A stretch of 42,519 nucleotides of DNA from Minisyncoccota bacterium (lineage in GTDB: Bacteria > Patescibacteriota > Minisyncoccia > Minisyncoccales > CG1-02-41-26). The notes below the pieces were generated by a model. The model saw only the letters and a program-made list of their open reading frames with translations, ran no database searches and had not been told where the DNA came from. The stretch covers positions 1 through 42,519 of the forward strand of contig JAQUKS010000005.1 of NCBI GenBank assembly GCA_028718965.1, in the 5' to 3' direction. Positions 7,415 to 14,369 of this stretch are shown here, one piece after another; positions within the stretch are counted from its first letter, which is position 1, and each line of letters opens with the position of its first letter. Both the position numbers and the translations under genes were made by a program.

Positions 7415-8674
7415 ATGAACTCCCAATGCGAAGATAAAAACATTTGTCTGAATTGCCGGTCGTGGCTGGACAAATTAAAAGACAAAATTCCGCTTTCCGA
7501 AGGAGAAATGACCCTGCTCAAAAAGCCGAAAAAGGTTTTTACTTTTGCGATTCCCGTGAAAATGGATTCGGGTGAAATAAATTATTTCGACGGCTACCGC
7601 GTGCAATACAGCGACGCTTTGGGACCGACCAAAGGAGGCATCAGATTCCACCATGAAGTGCACTTGGAGGAAGTGAAAATGCTGGCTTTTTTGATGGCCT
7701 TGAAGTGTAGTCTGCTGGGCCTGCCGTTCGGCGGAGCGAAGGGAGGCGTGTGCTGCGATCCGTCAAAACTTTCACAAGGAGAGCTGGAGCGGCTTAGCCG
7801 CGGGTTTATACGGGCAATCCATAGCTTTATCGGCCCGGATATCGACATCCCGGCCCCGGACGTAAATACCAACGAACAGATAATGGCCTGGATGGTTGAT
7901 GAATACTCGCGAATCAAGGGAAAGTTTATTCCCGGGGTCATCACGGGCAAACCCGTGGAGCTGGGCGGGTCTTTGGGCAGAAACATAGCCACGGCTCTGG
8001 GAGGCGCTTTTTTGCTCAAGCGCATGGCCGAGCTGGAAAAGATGAACCCAGAGCAAACAAAAGTCGCCATACAAGGCTTTGGCAACGTCGGGGGCAATAT
8101 GGCGAAAATCCTTAATGATTGGGGGTATAAGATAGTGGCTGTGAGCAATGCCCAGGGAGGAATTTGCAGCCAAAACAGCCTTAACATCAAAGACCTCTCA
8201 ACTGGCCAAAAGGACGGAGATTTGCCCGCTACGGCGCCCGAACAATGCCGGCCGATTCCCAATCACGAGTTACTGGAGCTAGACTGCGATATTTTGATAC
8301 CTGCTGCGGTTTCCCACCAGATAACCAAGGAAAACGCCGCCAAGATAAAAGCCAAAATTGTCCTTGAAATGGCCAATGCGCCCATAACGCCTGAAGCCGA
8401 AGAAATCCTCTTTGAGAAAGGAATCAAAGTGGTGCCCGACATACTGGCCAATGCCGGAGGGGTAGTGGTGAGCTATTTTGAATGGCTGCAAAACTCTTCC
8501 AATGATTACTGGACCGAAGACAAAGCTTTCAGAAAGCTGGAGGAAAAAATGAACGAAGCTTTTGACAGGGTTTGGCGCCTGGCCGGGGAGAAAAACTACG
8601 ACTTGCGTACTGCCAGCCAGATTTTAGCTGTTGAAAGGATAATAAAGGCAGAAAGGCTTCGGGGAAATGTTTGA
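7415..8674 (+). CDS. gdhA: Glutamate dehydrogenase
   Basis: Reversible oxidative deamination of glutamate to 2-oxoglutarate with NAD(P). At 419 aa it has normal length for the hexameric family. The substrate site is in GPTKGGIRFH, with the catalytic lysine K109 in LPFGGAKGGV. The dinucleotide-binding motif is GFGNVGG, and the C-terminal NAGGVVVSYFEW block is typical. The N-terminus carries a small cysteine cluster (C5, C11, C14) not usual in the family. No SD sequence is seen before ATG 7415. With AcdAB upstream it could feed amino-acid carbon to energy metabolism or provide ammonia assimilation. Its stop codon lies inside the promoter of the next unit. Confidence 0.95.
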   Translation: MNSQCEDKNICLNCRSWLDKLKDKIPLSEGEMTLLKKPKKVFTFAIPVKMDSGEINYFDGYRVQYSDALGPTKGGIRFHHEVHLEEVKMLAFLMALKCSLLGLPFGGAKGGVCCDPSKLSQGELERLSRGFIRAIHSFIGPDIDIPAPDVNTNEQIMAWMVDEYSRIKGKFIPGVITGKPVELGGSLGRNIATALGGAFLLKRMAELEKMNPEQTKVAIQGFGNVGGNMAKILNDWGYKIVAVSNAQGGICSQNSLNIKDLSTGQKDGDLPATAPEQCRPIPNHELLELDCDILIPAAVSHQITKENAAKIKAKIVLEMANAPITPEAEEILFEKGIKVVPDILANAGGVVVSYFEWLQNSSNDYWTEDKAFRKLEEKMNEAFDRVWRLAGEKNYDLRTASQILAVERIIKAERLRGNV

Positions 8675-8699
8675 CAAAACACGGCCAGGGCAGTATATT
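8671..8699 (+). promoter_or_regulatory. Strong sigma-70-type promoter
   Basis: A perfect TTGACA (8671-8676) is followed by a 17-base spacer and TATATT (8694-8699). It overlaps the gdhA stop codon. Transcription should begin near 8706 and run into the small-RNA/leader region. Confidence 0.8.
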
Positions 8700-8705
8700 T
8701 AAGAC

Positions 8706-8850
8706 AATATGAAAACATCGGGCGTCAAAATGAATCGTTCGCAACAACAACCGGCTCTCCTTGCGGGAAGAGATTGGTTGTGATGCGTAAAGATAAAGAT
8801 GCATAACACACCCTATCCTTTCCCACAAGGGATTTTTTATTTATTTTATC
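8706..8850 (+). ncRNA. Candidate small RNA or attenuated leader
   Basis: The region runs from the strong promoter at 8671 to an intrinsic terminator at 8815-8848, giving a transcript of about 140 bases. A hairpin with outer arms ACAACC and GGTTGT and inner arms CTCT and AGAG lies at about 8744-8783. A 24-codon ORF begins at ATG 8709 (MKTSGVKMNRSQQQPALLAG...), without an SD sequence. I recognise no known RNA family: no SRP Alu or GGAAGCAGC motif, no RNase P or tmRNA signature. It could be a stand-alone RNA, or a leader that attenuates the 61-aa gene at 8895. Confidence 0.45.
8815..8848 (+). terminator. Intrinsic terminator or attenuator
   Basis: ATCCTTT (8815-8821) pairs with AAGGGAT (8827-8833), including one G-T pair, around CCCAC. 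A long T-rich tail follows. It lies between the promoter at 8671 and the gene at 8895. Confidence 0.7.
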
Positions 8851-8894
8851 GTCGGGAAGGGAAGTTTTTTAACAAAAAAAGGGGGTGTACGTAG

Positions 8895-9080
8895 ATGATA
8901 GCAAGGAGAACAGTAAAATTTTCTCAACTTTCTGTCCATTCTTTCTTTGAAAGAGACGGACAGAAACTTTTGAAAATCTCTTCTTTTGAAGTAAATAGAG
9001 AGGAGAGAAACGCCGTATTAGTGTACGGCGAACAATACGTTTTCGTTCAGGAAGACGAGGACGTATTGATAAGAAAATAG
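8895..9080 (+). CDS. Small protein of unknown function with a strong ribosome-binding site
   Basis: A 61-aa basic protein beginning MIARRTVKFSQLS and ending DVLIRK; I recognise no family and see no signal peptide or membrane helix. The C-terminal half (KISSFEV, AVLVYGEQYVFVQ) suggests short beta strands. It is supported as a real gene by an SD-like AAAGGGGGTG ending at 8887, seven bases before the ATG, and by a perfect terminator whose stem contains the stop codon. The promoter at 8671 and the hairpin at 8815 lie upstream. Together these form a self-contained cassette between gdhA and hisH. Its SD sequence contrasts with neighbouring housekeeping genes, which have none. Confidence 0.65.
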   Translation: MIARRTVKFSQLSVHSFFERDGQKLLKISSFEVNREERNAVLVYGEQYVFVQEDEDVLIRK

Positions 9081-9103
9081 GCAGACCACTCTGCCTATTT
9101 TTT
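9076..9103 (+). terminator. Intrinsic terminator of the 61-aa gene
   Basis: AATAGGCAGA (9076-9085) pairs perfectly with TCTGCCTATT (9090-9099) around CCAC, then T residues. The TAG stop codon lies in the 5' arm. Confidence 0.9.
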
Positions 9104-9139
9104 ATGGATTCTGGTTAAGATTTGAGTTATGATGTTTTT

Positions 9140-9739
9140 ATGATAGCAATAATCGATTACAAGGCGGGCAATGTCGCTTCGGTGAAGAACGCTTTCAACC
9201 GCTTGGGGGTTGAATGTCTGATTACCTCTGATCATGAAACGATTCTTTCGGCTCAAGGAGTGATTTTTCCCGGCCAGGGAAGAGCCGGAACGGCCATGAA
9301 AGAGCTGAAAAGATCGGGCATTGACACAGCCATAAAAAACATAACAAGGCCGTTCTTGGGCATTTGTCTTGGCATGCAGCTGCTTGCCGATTTTTCGCAA
9401 GAGGATGACACCGAGTGTTTATCGATAATCAAAGGCAAATGCCAAAAACTCCCTTCTGTTCTTAAAACCCCGCATCTGGGCTGGAACAAGGTCGAGTTTG
9501 TCGGGAATTCGCCTCTTATCGAAGGCATCAGAGCGAACAGTCCCTATTTTTATTTCGTGCATTCCTATTACTTCTCGCCCCTCAACAACGATTGTCTTGT
9601 CGGCAAAACCCCTTACGGATTCGACTTCGCTTCCATGGTTCAGAAAGACAATTTTTTCGCCACTCAATTCCATCCCGAGAAATCCGGCAAGATCGGAGAA
9701 ACGCTTTTAAGCAACTTTTGCAAACTATGCGGCCGATAA
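9140..9739 (+). CDS. hisH: Imidazole glycerol phosphate synthase, glutaminase subunit
   Basis: Class I glutamine amidotransferase subunit (199 aa) that hydrolyses glutamine and channels ammonia to HisF. The nucleophile is C76 in FLGICLGMQLL; the His-Glu pair is in FHPEKSGKIG. LGWNKVEF and YFVHSYYF are characteristic HisH blocks. ATG 9140 (MIAIIDYKAGNVAS) is chosen over TTG 9122 because it matches the family N-terminus. It overlaps hisF by 13 bases. No other histidine-pathway gene is present, so the pair may serve another pathway or work with unlinked his genes. No SD sequence. Confidence 0.93.
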   Translation: MIAIIDYKAGNVASVKNAFNRLGVECLITSDHETILSAQGVIFPGQGRAGTAMKELKRSGIDTAIKNITRPFLGICLGMQLLADFSQEDDTECLSIIKGKCQKLPSVLKTPHLGWNKVEFVGNSPLIEGIRANSPYFYFVHSYYFSPLNNDCLVGKTPYGFDFASMVQKDNFFATQFHPEKSGKIGETLLSNFCKLCGR

Positions 9740-10509
9740 CACAGCCGAAAAACTGCCTGGCAAAGAGAATCATTCCCTGTCTTGACGTAAAGAACGGGCG
9801 GGTCGTCAAGGGAACGCATTTTCGCGATCTGCGGGACGCGGGCGATCCGGTTGAACTGGGAAAGAAATACTGCGATTTGGGCGCTGACGAGCTTGTTTTC
9901 CTTGACATTACAGCCACCCTGGAAGAGCGCAAGGCATTGCGCGACCTGGTGGGACGCATAGCCCGGGAAATAAACATACCCTTTACCGTCGGAGGAGGCA
10001 TCAGTAGCATCGAAGACGTAAGGAATCTGCTTCTCGCGGGAGCGGACAAGGTTTCGATTTGCTCCGCAGCAGTACGCGATCCAGGGCTGGTAAAGCGGGC
10101 CTCCGAGCATTTTGGCGCCCAGTGCATTGTTATCTCAATTGACGCCAAAAGATCGGCAAGCGGCTGGAATGTCTATATCAAAGGGGGCACCGAATCAACC
10201 GAGGTTGACGCGATTGCCTTTGCCAAAAAGATGGAACAGCTGGGAGCGGGGGAGTTGCTGGTAAACAGTTTGGACAGAGATGGCACCAAGAAAGGTTTTG
10301 ACATTGAACTGCTGGCAAAGATATGCGGCCTGGTCAATATTCCGGTAATCGCTTCAAGCGGAGCGGGTAGTATGCGCGATTTTCTTGACGTTTTTCAAAA
10401 GGCCAAAGTGGATGCCGCCCTGGGCGCGACTATTTTTCACTATCAGGAGATAGACCTAAAAGACCTTAAGCGATTTCTTTCTCAAAACGGCCTGCCCATA
10501 CGCCTCTGA
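9727..10509 (+). CDS. hisF: Imidazole glycerol phosphate synthase, cyclase subunit
   Basis: TIM-barrel cyclase (260 aa) that uses HisH-derived ammonia and PRFAR to make imidazole glycerol phosphate and AICAR. The catalytic aspartates are in IIPCLDVKNGRVVKG and NSLDRDGTKKG. Phosphate-binding loops are GGGISSIED and SSGAGSMRDF. ATG 9727 lies inside the end of hisH and is preferred over an upstream in-frame start at 9592, which would add 45 residues foreign to the family. hisH-hisF pairs away from histidine operons are known to supply ammonia for sugar amidation in some surface-polysaccharide clusters, but no such partner is visible here. Confidence 0.93.
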   Translation: MRPITQPKNCLAKRIIPCLDVKNGRVVKGTHFRDLRDAGDPVELGKKYCDLGADELVFLDITATLEERKALRDLVGRIAREINIPFTVGGGISSIEDVRNLLLAGADKVSICSAAVRDPGLVKRASEHFGAQCIVISIDAKRSASGWNVYIKGGTESTEVDAIAFAKKMEQLGAGELLVNSLDRDGTKKGFDIELLAKICGLVNIPVIASSGAGSMRDFLDVFQKAKVDAALGATIFHYQEIDLKDLKRFLSQNGLPIRL

Positions 10510-10532
10510 AACATTTTGTTTTGCTTGGCCCC

Positions 10533-10599
10533 TTGACTTTTTTTTTCATTGCCGGCTATACTTTGCTTTAATAAAGTGCTTTAATACGATAAAGCAAAG
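10533..10599 (+). promoter_or_regulatory. Promoter and operator-like dyad of the TrpR-like gene
   Basis: TTGACT (10533-10538), an 18-base spacer and TATACT (10557-10562) form a strong promoter. Directly downstream, CTTTGCTTTA (10561-10570) and TAAAGCAAAG (10590-10599) are a perfect 10-base inverted repeat. A second pair of half-sites lies inside it, TAAAGT (10572-10577) and GCTTTA (10578-10583). Four GCTTTA-like half-sites across the predicted start of transcription suggest autorepression by the HTH protein encoded immediately downstream. Confidence 0.65.
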
Positions 10600-10601
10600 A
10601 T

Positions 10602-10919
10602 ATGGCAAAATGGGAAACAGAAACAACCCAAGAATTGATGGAAGCTATCCTGAAGCTGAAAAGCACCCAGGAAGCCAAAAAATTCTTACGCGACCTGCTC
10701 ACCGAGCAGGAGATCTTGGAATTCGGCAAAAGATGGCAGGCGGCGCAAATGCTTTCTCAAAAAATTCCTTATTCGGCCATTGAAAAGAAAACCGGCCTAA
10801 GCTCCACCACCGTGGCCAGAATATCCAAATGGCTCAACAGGGGAATGGGCGGCTACAAACTGATGATTAACCGCTTGAACCATCACAACCCTGCCCCGAA
10901 AGGGAGAGGGTTGAGTTGA
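10602..10919 (+). CDS. TrpR/YerC-family DNA-binding protein
   Basis: A 105-aa helical protein of the Trp-repressor-like YerC/YecD family. LLTEQEILEFGKRWQAAQML and the helix-turn-helix YSAIEKKTGLSSTTVARISKWLNRG are diagnostic. The last nine residues (NPAPKGRGL) are encoded by a GC-rich segment that can itself form a hairpin and look like a late extension. It has its own promoter with operator-like inverted repeats (10561-10599) and its own terminator, so it is probably an autoregulated single gene. Regulatory targets and ligand are unknown; YerC homologues are often near his or trp genes, which fits hisHF just upstream. Confidence 0.88.
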   Translation: MAKWETETTQELMEAILKLKSTQEAKKFLRDLLTEQEILEFGKRWQAAQMLSQKIPYSAIEKKTGLSSTTVARISKWLNRGMGGYKLMINRLNHHNPAPKGRGLS

Positions 10920-10940
10920 AGTGCGATGAAATTTCAAAAT

Positions 10941-10973
10941 AACCCCCTTCCGATCGGGAAGGGGGTTTTGTTT
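10941..10973 (+). terminator. Intrinsic terminator after the TrpR-like gene
   Basis: AACCCCCTTCC (10941-10951) pairs perfectly with GGAAGGGGGTT (10957-10967), followed by TTGTTTTG. Confidence 0.9.
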
Positions 10974-11054
10974 TGCCGGCCCGCTGACCGATCGAGAAGG
11001 ATTTTTATCGTCCGTTAAAACGGCAAAAATAGTTCTTTGAAAAGGAGAGTTAAA

Positions 11055-12167
11055 ATGATAAGAGTTGATTGGCACGGGCCGGCTGATTGGGACAAATCTT
11101 TTGAATCGATCTCACCCACCGAGATGGATATCTATTTCTATCAGTCTAACCGTCGGGGTCGAGACACTTGTCGGCATAAGTGCGAACATTGTTTTTTTCA
11201 GAGGGTTCGGGTATATGAGATTCCTATGAGTTTGGCCTGCGAGATCACTAAGGATTTAGCCGGCAAGGGCTATCGAATCGGCTTAACCCCGGCCGATTCT
11301 CTGGCTCAAGACGTATTATCCAGCGGGGTTGACGGGTCTGCTTATCGTATTTCCGGTTTGGGACACATGGCCTGGACCAGCGGAGCAAAAATGTCTGCTC
11401 CCACATGGAAACAGACGTTGGAAATGGCTTATGGCGCCGGCTACAGAGCCATTATCATGAACGGCCATGGGGCAGCAGGCACCCTGGTGCCTTTTAGGGG
11501 AGTCAGCCGGGCAAGCGCTGTCCAGGCAGCGGTTGACCGGATAAACTGCTGGAATGAAAGCAATCCAGGGCGCCCGTTCGCGCTCGGCATTACTTTCACG
11601 ATTCGCCAGGACCATACTTTCGCTCATTTGGAAAAGATGGTCCGCTGGGCAGACCGAAATAGCGTCAAAGCCCTCCGCTTCAACGCATTCGCGAATTTCA
11701 CTGGCAAGCCGGAGCACCGGCAATACGAACTCTCTATCGCCAAAATAGAGCAATTCTACGGCTGGCTGCCCCGGCTTCATCAGGAGTTAGGAAACAGTCA
11801 GACCAGTTTGTCTGTTTCCGAAGATTTTGGAGATGCGGGGATCCAGCAGATAGAATCTCTGCTTCCTCCGGAATACCGGGGACAGCAGATCGGTCGGTGC
11901 CGCGCCGGCTGGCGGCTGTTTGCCATCATTCAGCTCAACGATGAATTGGTCGTTACCGGTTGCGTAGACCGGTGGTTACCAGTCATGGGTCGTGTCTACC
12001 GGACCGGTTCCGCTGGCTGGGACATTGAGTGGGACCTCGCCGTAATTGCCAGATTGCGGCAGGCCAGGCGCTTCCTCTATGGGTGTTGGGGCGGTGTCGG
12101 CTGGGGTCGCGAGATCGGCTCCGGATTTAACGATCCGGAAGCAGAAAATTTTCTGCTTTACGGATAA
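11055..12167 (+). CDS. Radical SAM enzyme of unknown reaction
   Basis: A 370-aa protein with the radical SAM cluster motif C39-x3-C43-x2-C46 in DTCRHKCEHCFF. The following region, with YRAIIMNGHG, FALGITFTIRQ and VKALRFNAFANF, fits a partial TIM barrel. Later cysteines (GRCRAGW, VTGCVDRW, LYGCWGG) could ligate an extra cluster, but no full SPASM pattern is seen. The C-terminus is rich in Trp and Gly. ATG 11055 is chosen because GGAG stands seven bases before it, an SD sequence unusual for this window; the TTG at 11037 is a poorer start. By eye the gene is more GC-rich than the two genes after it. It opens a cluster with an aminotransferase and an OCD-family reductase, so small-molecule or peptide biosynthesis is inferred. 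Confidence 0.75.
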   Translation: MIRVDWHGPADWDKSFESISPTEMDIYFYQSNRRGRDTCRHKCEHCFFQRVRVYEIPMSLACEITKDLAGKGYRIGLTPADSLAQDVLSSGVDGSAYRISGLGHMAWTSGAKMSAPTWKQTLEMAYGAGYRAIIMNGHGAAGTLVPFRGVSRASAVQAAVDRINCWNESNPGRPFALGITFTIRQDHTFAHLEKMVRWADRNSVKALRFNAFANFTGKPEHRQYELSIAKIEQFYGWLPRLHQELGNSQTSLSVSEDFGDAGIQQIESLLPPEYRGQQIGRCRAGWRLFAIIQLNDELVVTGCVDRWLPVMGRVYRTGSAGWDIEWDLAVIARLRQARRFLYGCWGGVGWGREIGSGFNDPEAENFLLYG

Positions 12168-12192
12168 AGCAGTTAACCCTGAAAAAGGAGAT

Positions 12193-12249
12193 GGGATAGG
12201 AGGATTCTTAATTTGCTGTTGCAAGCCATTGTATGAAACCTCCTATCCC
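12193..12249 (+). promoter_or_regulatory. Inverted repeat enclosing the aminotransferase start, with possible leader peptide
   Basis: GGGATAGGAGG (12193-12203) and CCTCCTATCCC (12239-12249) are perfect 11-base inverted repeats flanking ATG 12233. In mRNA they would hide a strong GGAGG and place the start codon in the loop. Nine bases after GGAGG a TTG opens a seven-codon ORF (MLLQAIV) whose TGA overlaps the ATG of the aminotransferase gene (ATGA). This arrangement suggests translational coupling or a structural switch; function is inferred. Confidence 0.45.
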
Positions 12250-13357
12250 TAATAATAAGTGTTCAAATATGTTGCGAAAAATCAGCTTAAAAATGAATGT
12301 TTTCATCCCGTCTGACGATAATCAGCCGGTTTTGGATTTGAGCGCCGGCGTTTCCGGACGGCTCAATCGAAAAACTGACGGTTTCTTAAACCGTCTCGGG
12401 AAATTCAAGTTACGAGAGCTGGCGGGTTCAGCAGATAGGGGTTTGGAAGAGAAGCTAAAAGTCGAAATCAGAAAGTTTTTGCGAGTAAGCAGGATTGTAA
12501 AAAATAACAATATTGTTTTTGGTTTTGGCAGTTATAGTGTTCTGGAAAGGCTGGCTTGGAAGCTTTTGCCCAAAGGCTTAATTGCGGGAGAGTTTCCTCA
12601 ATTTCGCTTTTTTCCCATGGAGTACATTCTGGCTGGCGGAAGCTATCAAGGACTTTGGTCAAAAAATTTTGTTTTTCCCGTTGAGCAGATATTAAAGGCC
12701 ATTGCGGAAGAAAAAAATTTAAAGGTTATTTATATCAACAATCCCAATAATCCGACGGGGCAGGTGTGTGAGAATGAAGATTTGATACGAATAATCAAAA
12801 AAGCAAGTGGCAGAAAGATTTTTGTGATTATCGATGAGGTCTATGCTGATCTTTTGGCGTCAGAAAAAACTATGGCTGGATTGGTCAATAAATTCGATAA
12901 CCTGATTGTTGTCAGGAGCTTTAGTAAAATTTTTGGCCTTTCAAACATACGGGTGGGCTATATGATAACCGGACAAAAAATAATGAGGGCATATCAAAAC
13001 GTATGCAACTGGAACGAAATCACCAATTGCGGGGCCATAATGGCCACGGAAATTCTGCGAGACAAAGATTATTTCGGCAAACTCAAAAAAGATTGTTTTG
13101 AATTCAAAAAAGAAACAATAAATATTTTGGCGAAGTTCGGTTTTGAGACAGTGCCTACTGATCCGTATGTGCCGATAATCTTTTTCAGAACAAAAAAGAA
13201 GCAAGATATCTGCGAATATTTCCGTTCGAAGAACATAAGGGTCGACAGTGGGAAAAGTTATCAGTTTCTTGGCAATCCTTGTTTTAAAGATTATGCGAGG
13301 ATACGCGTTCCATCGTCAAAAAAGGATTTGCTGACGTTCAAAGAACGCCTATGTTAA
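12233..13357 (+). CDS. PLP-dependent class I/II aminotransferase (HisC/CobD-like)
   Basis: A 374-aa fold-type I PLP enzyme. The segment INNPNNPTG (about 168-176), the aspartate in IIDEVYADLL (D201) and the Schiff-base lysine K232 in VVRSFSKIFGLSNIRVGY are clear. Overall shape recalls histidinol-phosphate aminotransferases and threonine-phosphate decarboxylases, but the N-terminal third is divergent and the substrate is not predictable. The end overlaps the next gene by 7 bases, so the two are one operon. By eye it is more AT-rich than the surrounding housekeeping genes. ATG 12269 is an alternative start. With hisHF nearby a HisC role is possible, but the immediate partners argue for a separate pathway. 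Confidence 0.8.
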   Translation: MKPPIPNNKCSNMLRKISLKMNVFIPSDDNQPVLDLSAGVSGRLNRKTDGFLNRLGKFKLRELAGSADRGLEEKLKVEIRKFLRVSRIVKNNNIVFGFGSYSVLERLAWKLLPKGLIAGEFPQFRFFPMEYILAGGSYQGLWSKNFVFPVEQILKAIAEEKNLKVIYINNPNNPTGQVCENEDLIRIIKKASGRKIFVIIDEVYADLLASEKTMAGLVNKFDNLIVVRSFSKIFGLSNIRVGYMITGQKIMRAYQNVCNWNEITNCGAIMATEILRDKDYFGKLKKDCFEFKKETINILAKFGFETVPTDPYVPIIFFRTKKKQDICEYFRSKNIRVDSGKSYQFLGNPCFKDYARIRVPSSKKDLLTFKERLC

Positions 13358-14316
13358 AAATCAATAAAAAACAACTGCGGGAAATCATTGATCCGTCGAC
13401 AGCCATGGCTGAAATCGAGAAATCGTTTGTGGCGTTTTCGACGGGTAAGGTTATCTTGCCGTTGCCACTTGTTTTCGATTTGCCAAAAAATAACGGCGAA
13501 ATATGCATAAAGACCGCTTTGGTTGAAGGCTTGCCAACTTACACCGTAAAGATTGTCTCTGTTTTTAAAAGTAATGAAAATGTGGGCCTGCCGACACTGA
13601 CAGCCGTTATGAATATTTTTGACAGCGCCACTGGAAAGCTTTTGGCTGTTTTAAACGAGGAAGGGTGGCTCACTGCCTTGAGGACTGCCTGCGCCGGGGT
13701 CTTGGTTGACAGATATTTCAGAAAAAAACTTGTCAGCAACATTGGAGTGGCTGGCTTAGGCGTTCAAGCGAAATTTCTAATTAAGATGATTTTAGAGCAA
13801 AACAAAGGCTATAAAAAAGTTTGCGCCTGGGACATTCGTCAAGAAAAAATTTTGGCTTTTATCAATGAAATGCAAAAACAATTTCCCGAAGTTATTTTTA
13901 GCTCTTGTCCAAACATTGACGAATTAACAGAAGAAAGCGACACGATTCTAACAGCTACTCCGGCCAAAGAGCCGTTTTTGATTTTGAACGGGAGAAGGCC
14001 GGGTCTTACTATTATCGCTATCGGAGCCGATATGCCGGACAAATGTGAGATATCTCCGCAGTCTTATGCCAAGGCTGATAAAATTTTTGTTGATAGCATT
14101 GAAAGCAATCTCGTTTTAGGAGGAATAGCCAAGAGCTTGAAGCAGGGCAAAATATTTGAAAAGAACATAGCGGGGGAAATAGGAGAAGTTTTTTGCGGGG
14201 CAAAGCAAGGAAGAATAAATGACAACGAATTCATCATAGTCAGTTTGGTCGGCGTAGGCGTTCAGGACAGTTTTATCGGAAATTTGGCGTATAAGTCTTT
14301 CCTGGATAGAAAATAA
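13351..14316 (+). CDS. Ornithine cyclodeaminase/mu-crystallin family protein
   Basis: A 321-aa member of the OCD/mu-crystallin/alanine dehydrogenase/SbnB superfamily, which binds NAD(P) and acts on amino or imino acids. The N-terminal substrate domain contains YTVKIVSVFKSN and GLPTLTAVMNIFDSATGKLLAVL, with the family TALRTACAG helix. The Rossmann motif is GVAGLGVQAKF. The loop IGADMPDKCEI replaces the more usual G-x-x-x-P-G-K-x-E-L-D pattern. It overlaps the aminotransferase gene by 7 bases. Members make proline, reduce ketimines, or build diaminopropionate in siderophore pathways; which applies here is unknown. Confidence 0.85.
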   Translation: MLKINKKQLREIIDPSTAMAEIEKSFVAFSTGKVILPLPLVFDLPKNNGEICIKTALVEGLPTYTVKIVSVFKSNENVGLPTLTAVMNIFDSATGKLLAVLNEEGWLTALRTACAGVLVDRYFRKKLVSNIGVAGLGVQAKFLIKMILEQNKGYKKVCAWDIRQEKILAFINEMQKQFPEVIFSSCPNIDELTEESDTILTATPAKEPFLILNGRRPGLTIIAIGADMPDKCEISPQSYAKADKIFVDSIESNLVLGGIAKSLKQGKIFEKNIAGEIGEVFCGAKQGRINDNEFIIVSLVGVGVQDSFIGNLAYKSFLDRK

Positions 14317-14334
14317 ATATTTTGTTTTTCACAG

Positions 14335-14363
14335 TTGCGTTGGGGTCGGTTTTTGGGTATTAT
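14335..14363 (+). promoter_or_regulatory. tyrS promoter, leaderless geometry
   Basis: TTGCGT (14335-14340), a 17-base spacer and TATTAT (14358-14363). Only six bases separate the -10 box from ATG 14370, so the start codon should be at or within a base or two of the 5' end of the mRNA. Confidence 0.7.
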
Positions 14364-14369
14364 GGAAAA

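Noticed and set aside
9592-9726. 45-residue N-terminal extension of HisF
   Set aside because: It lies inside hisH and does not resemble HisF; ATG 9727 fits the family start.
10887-10919. GC-rich end of the TrpR-like gene as a repeat family member
   Set aside because: It can fold (CCCTGCCCC, GGGAGAGGG), and such sequences recur in many genomes, but no second copy was found in this window.
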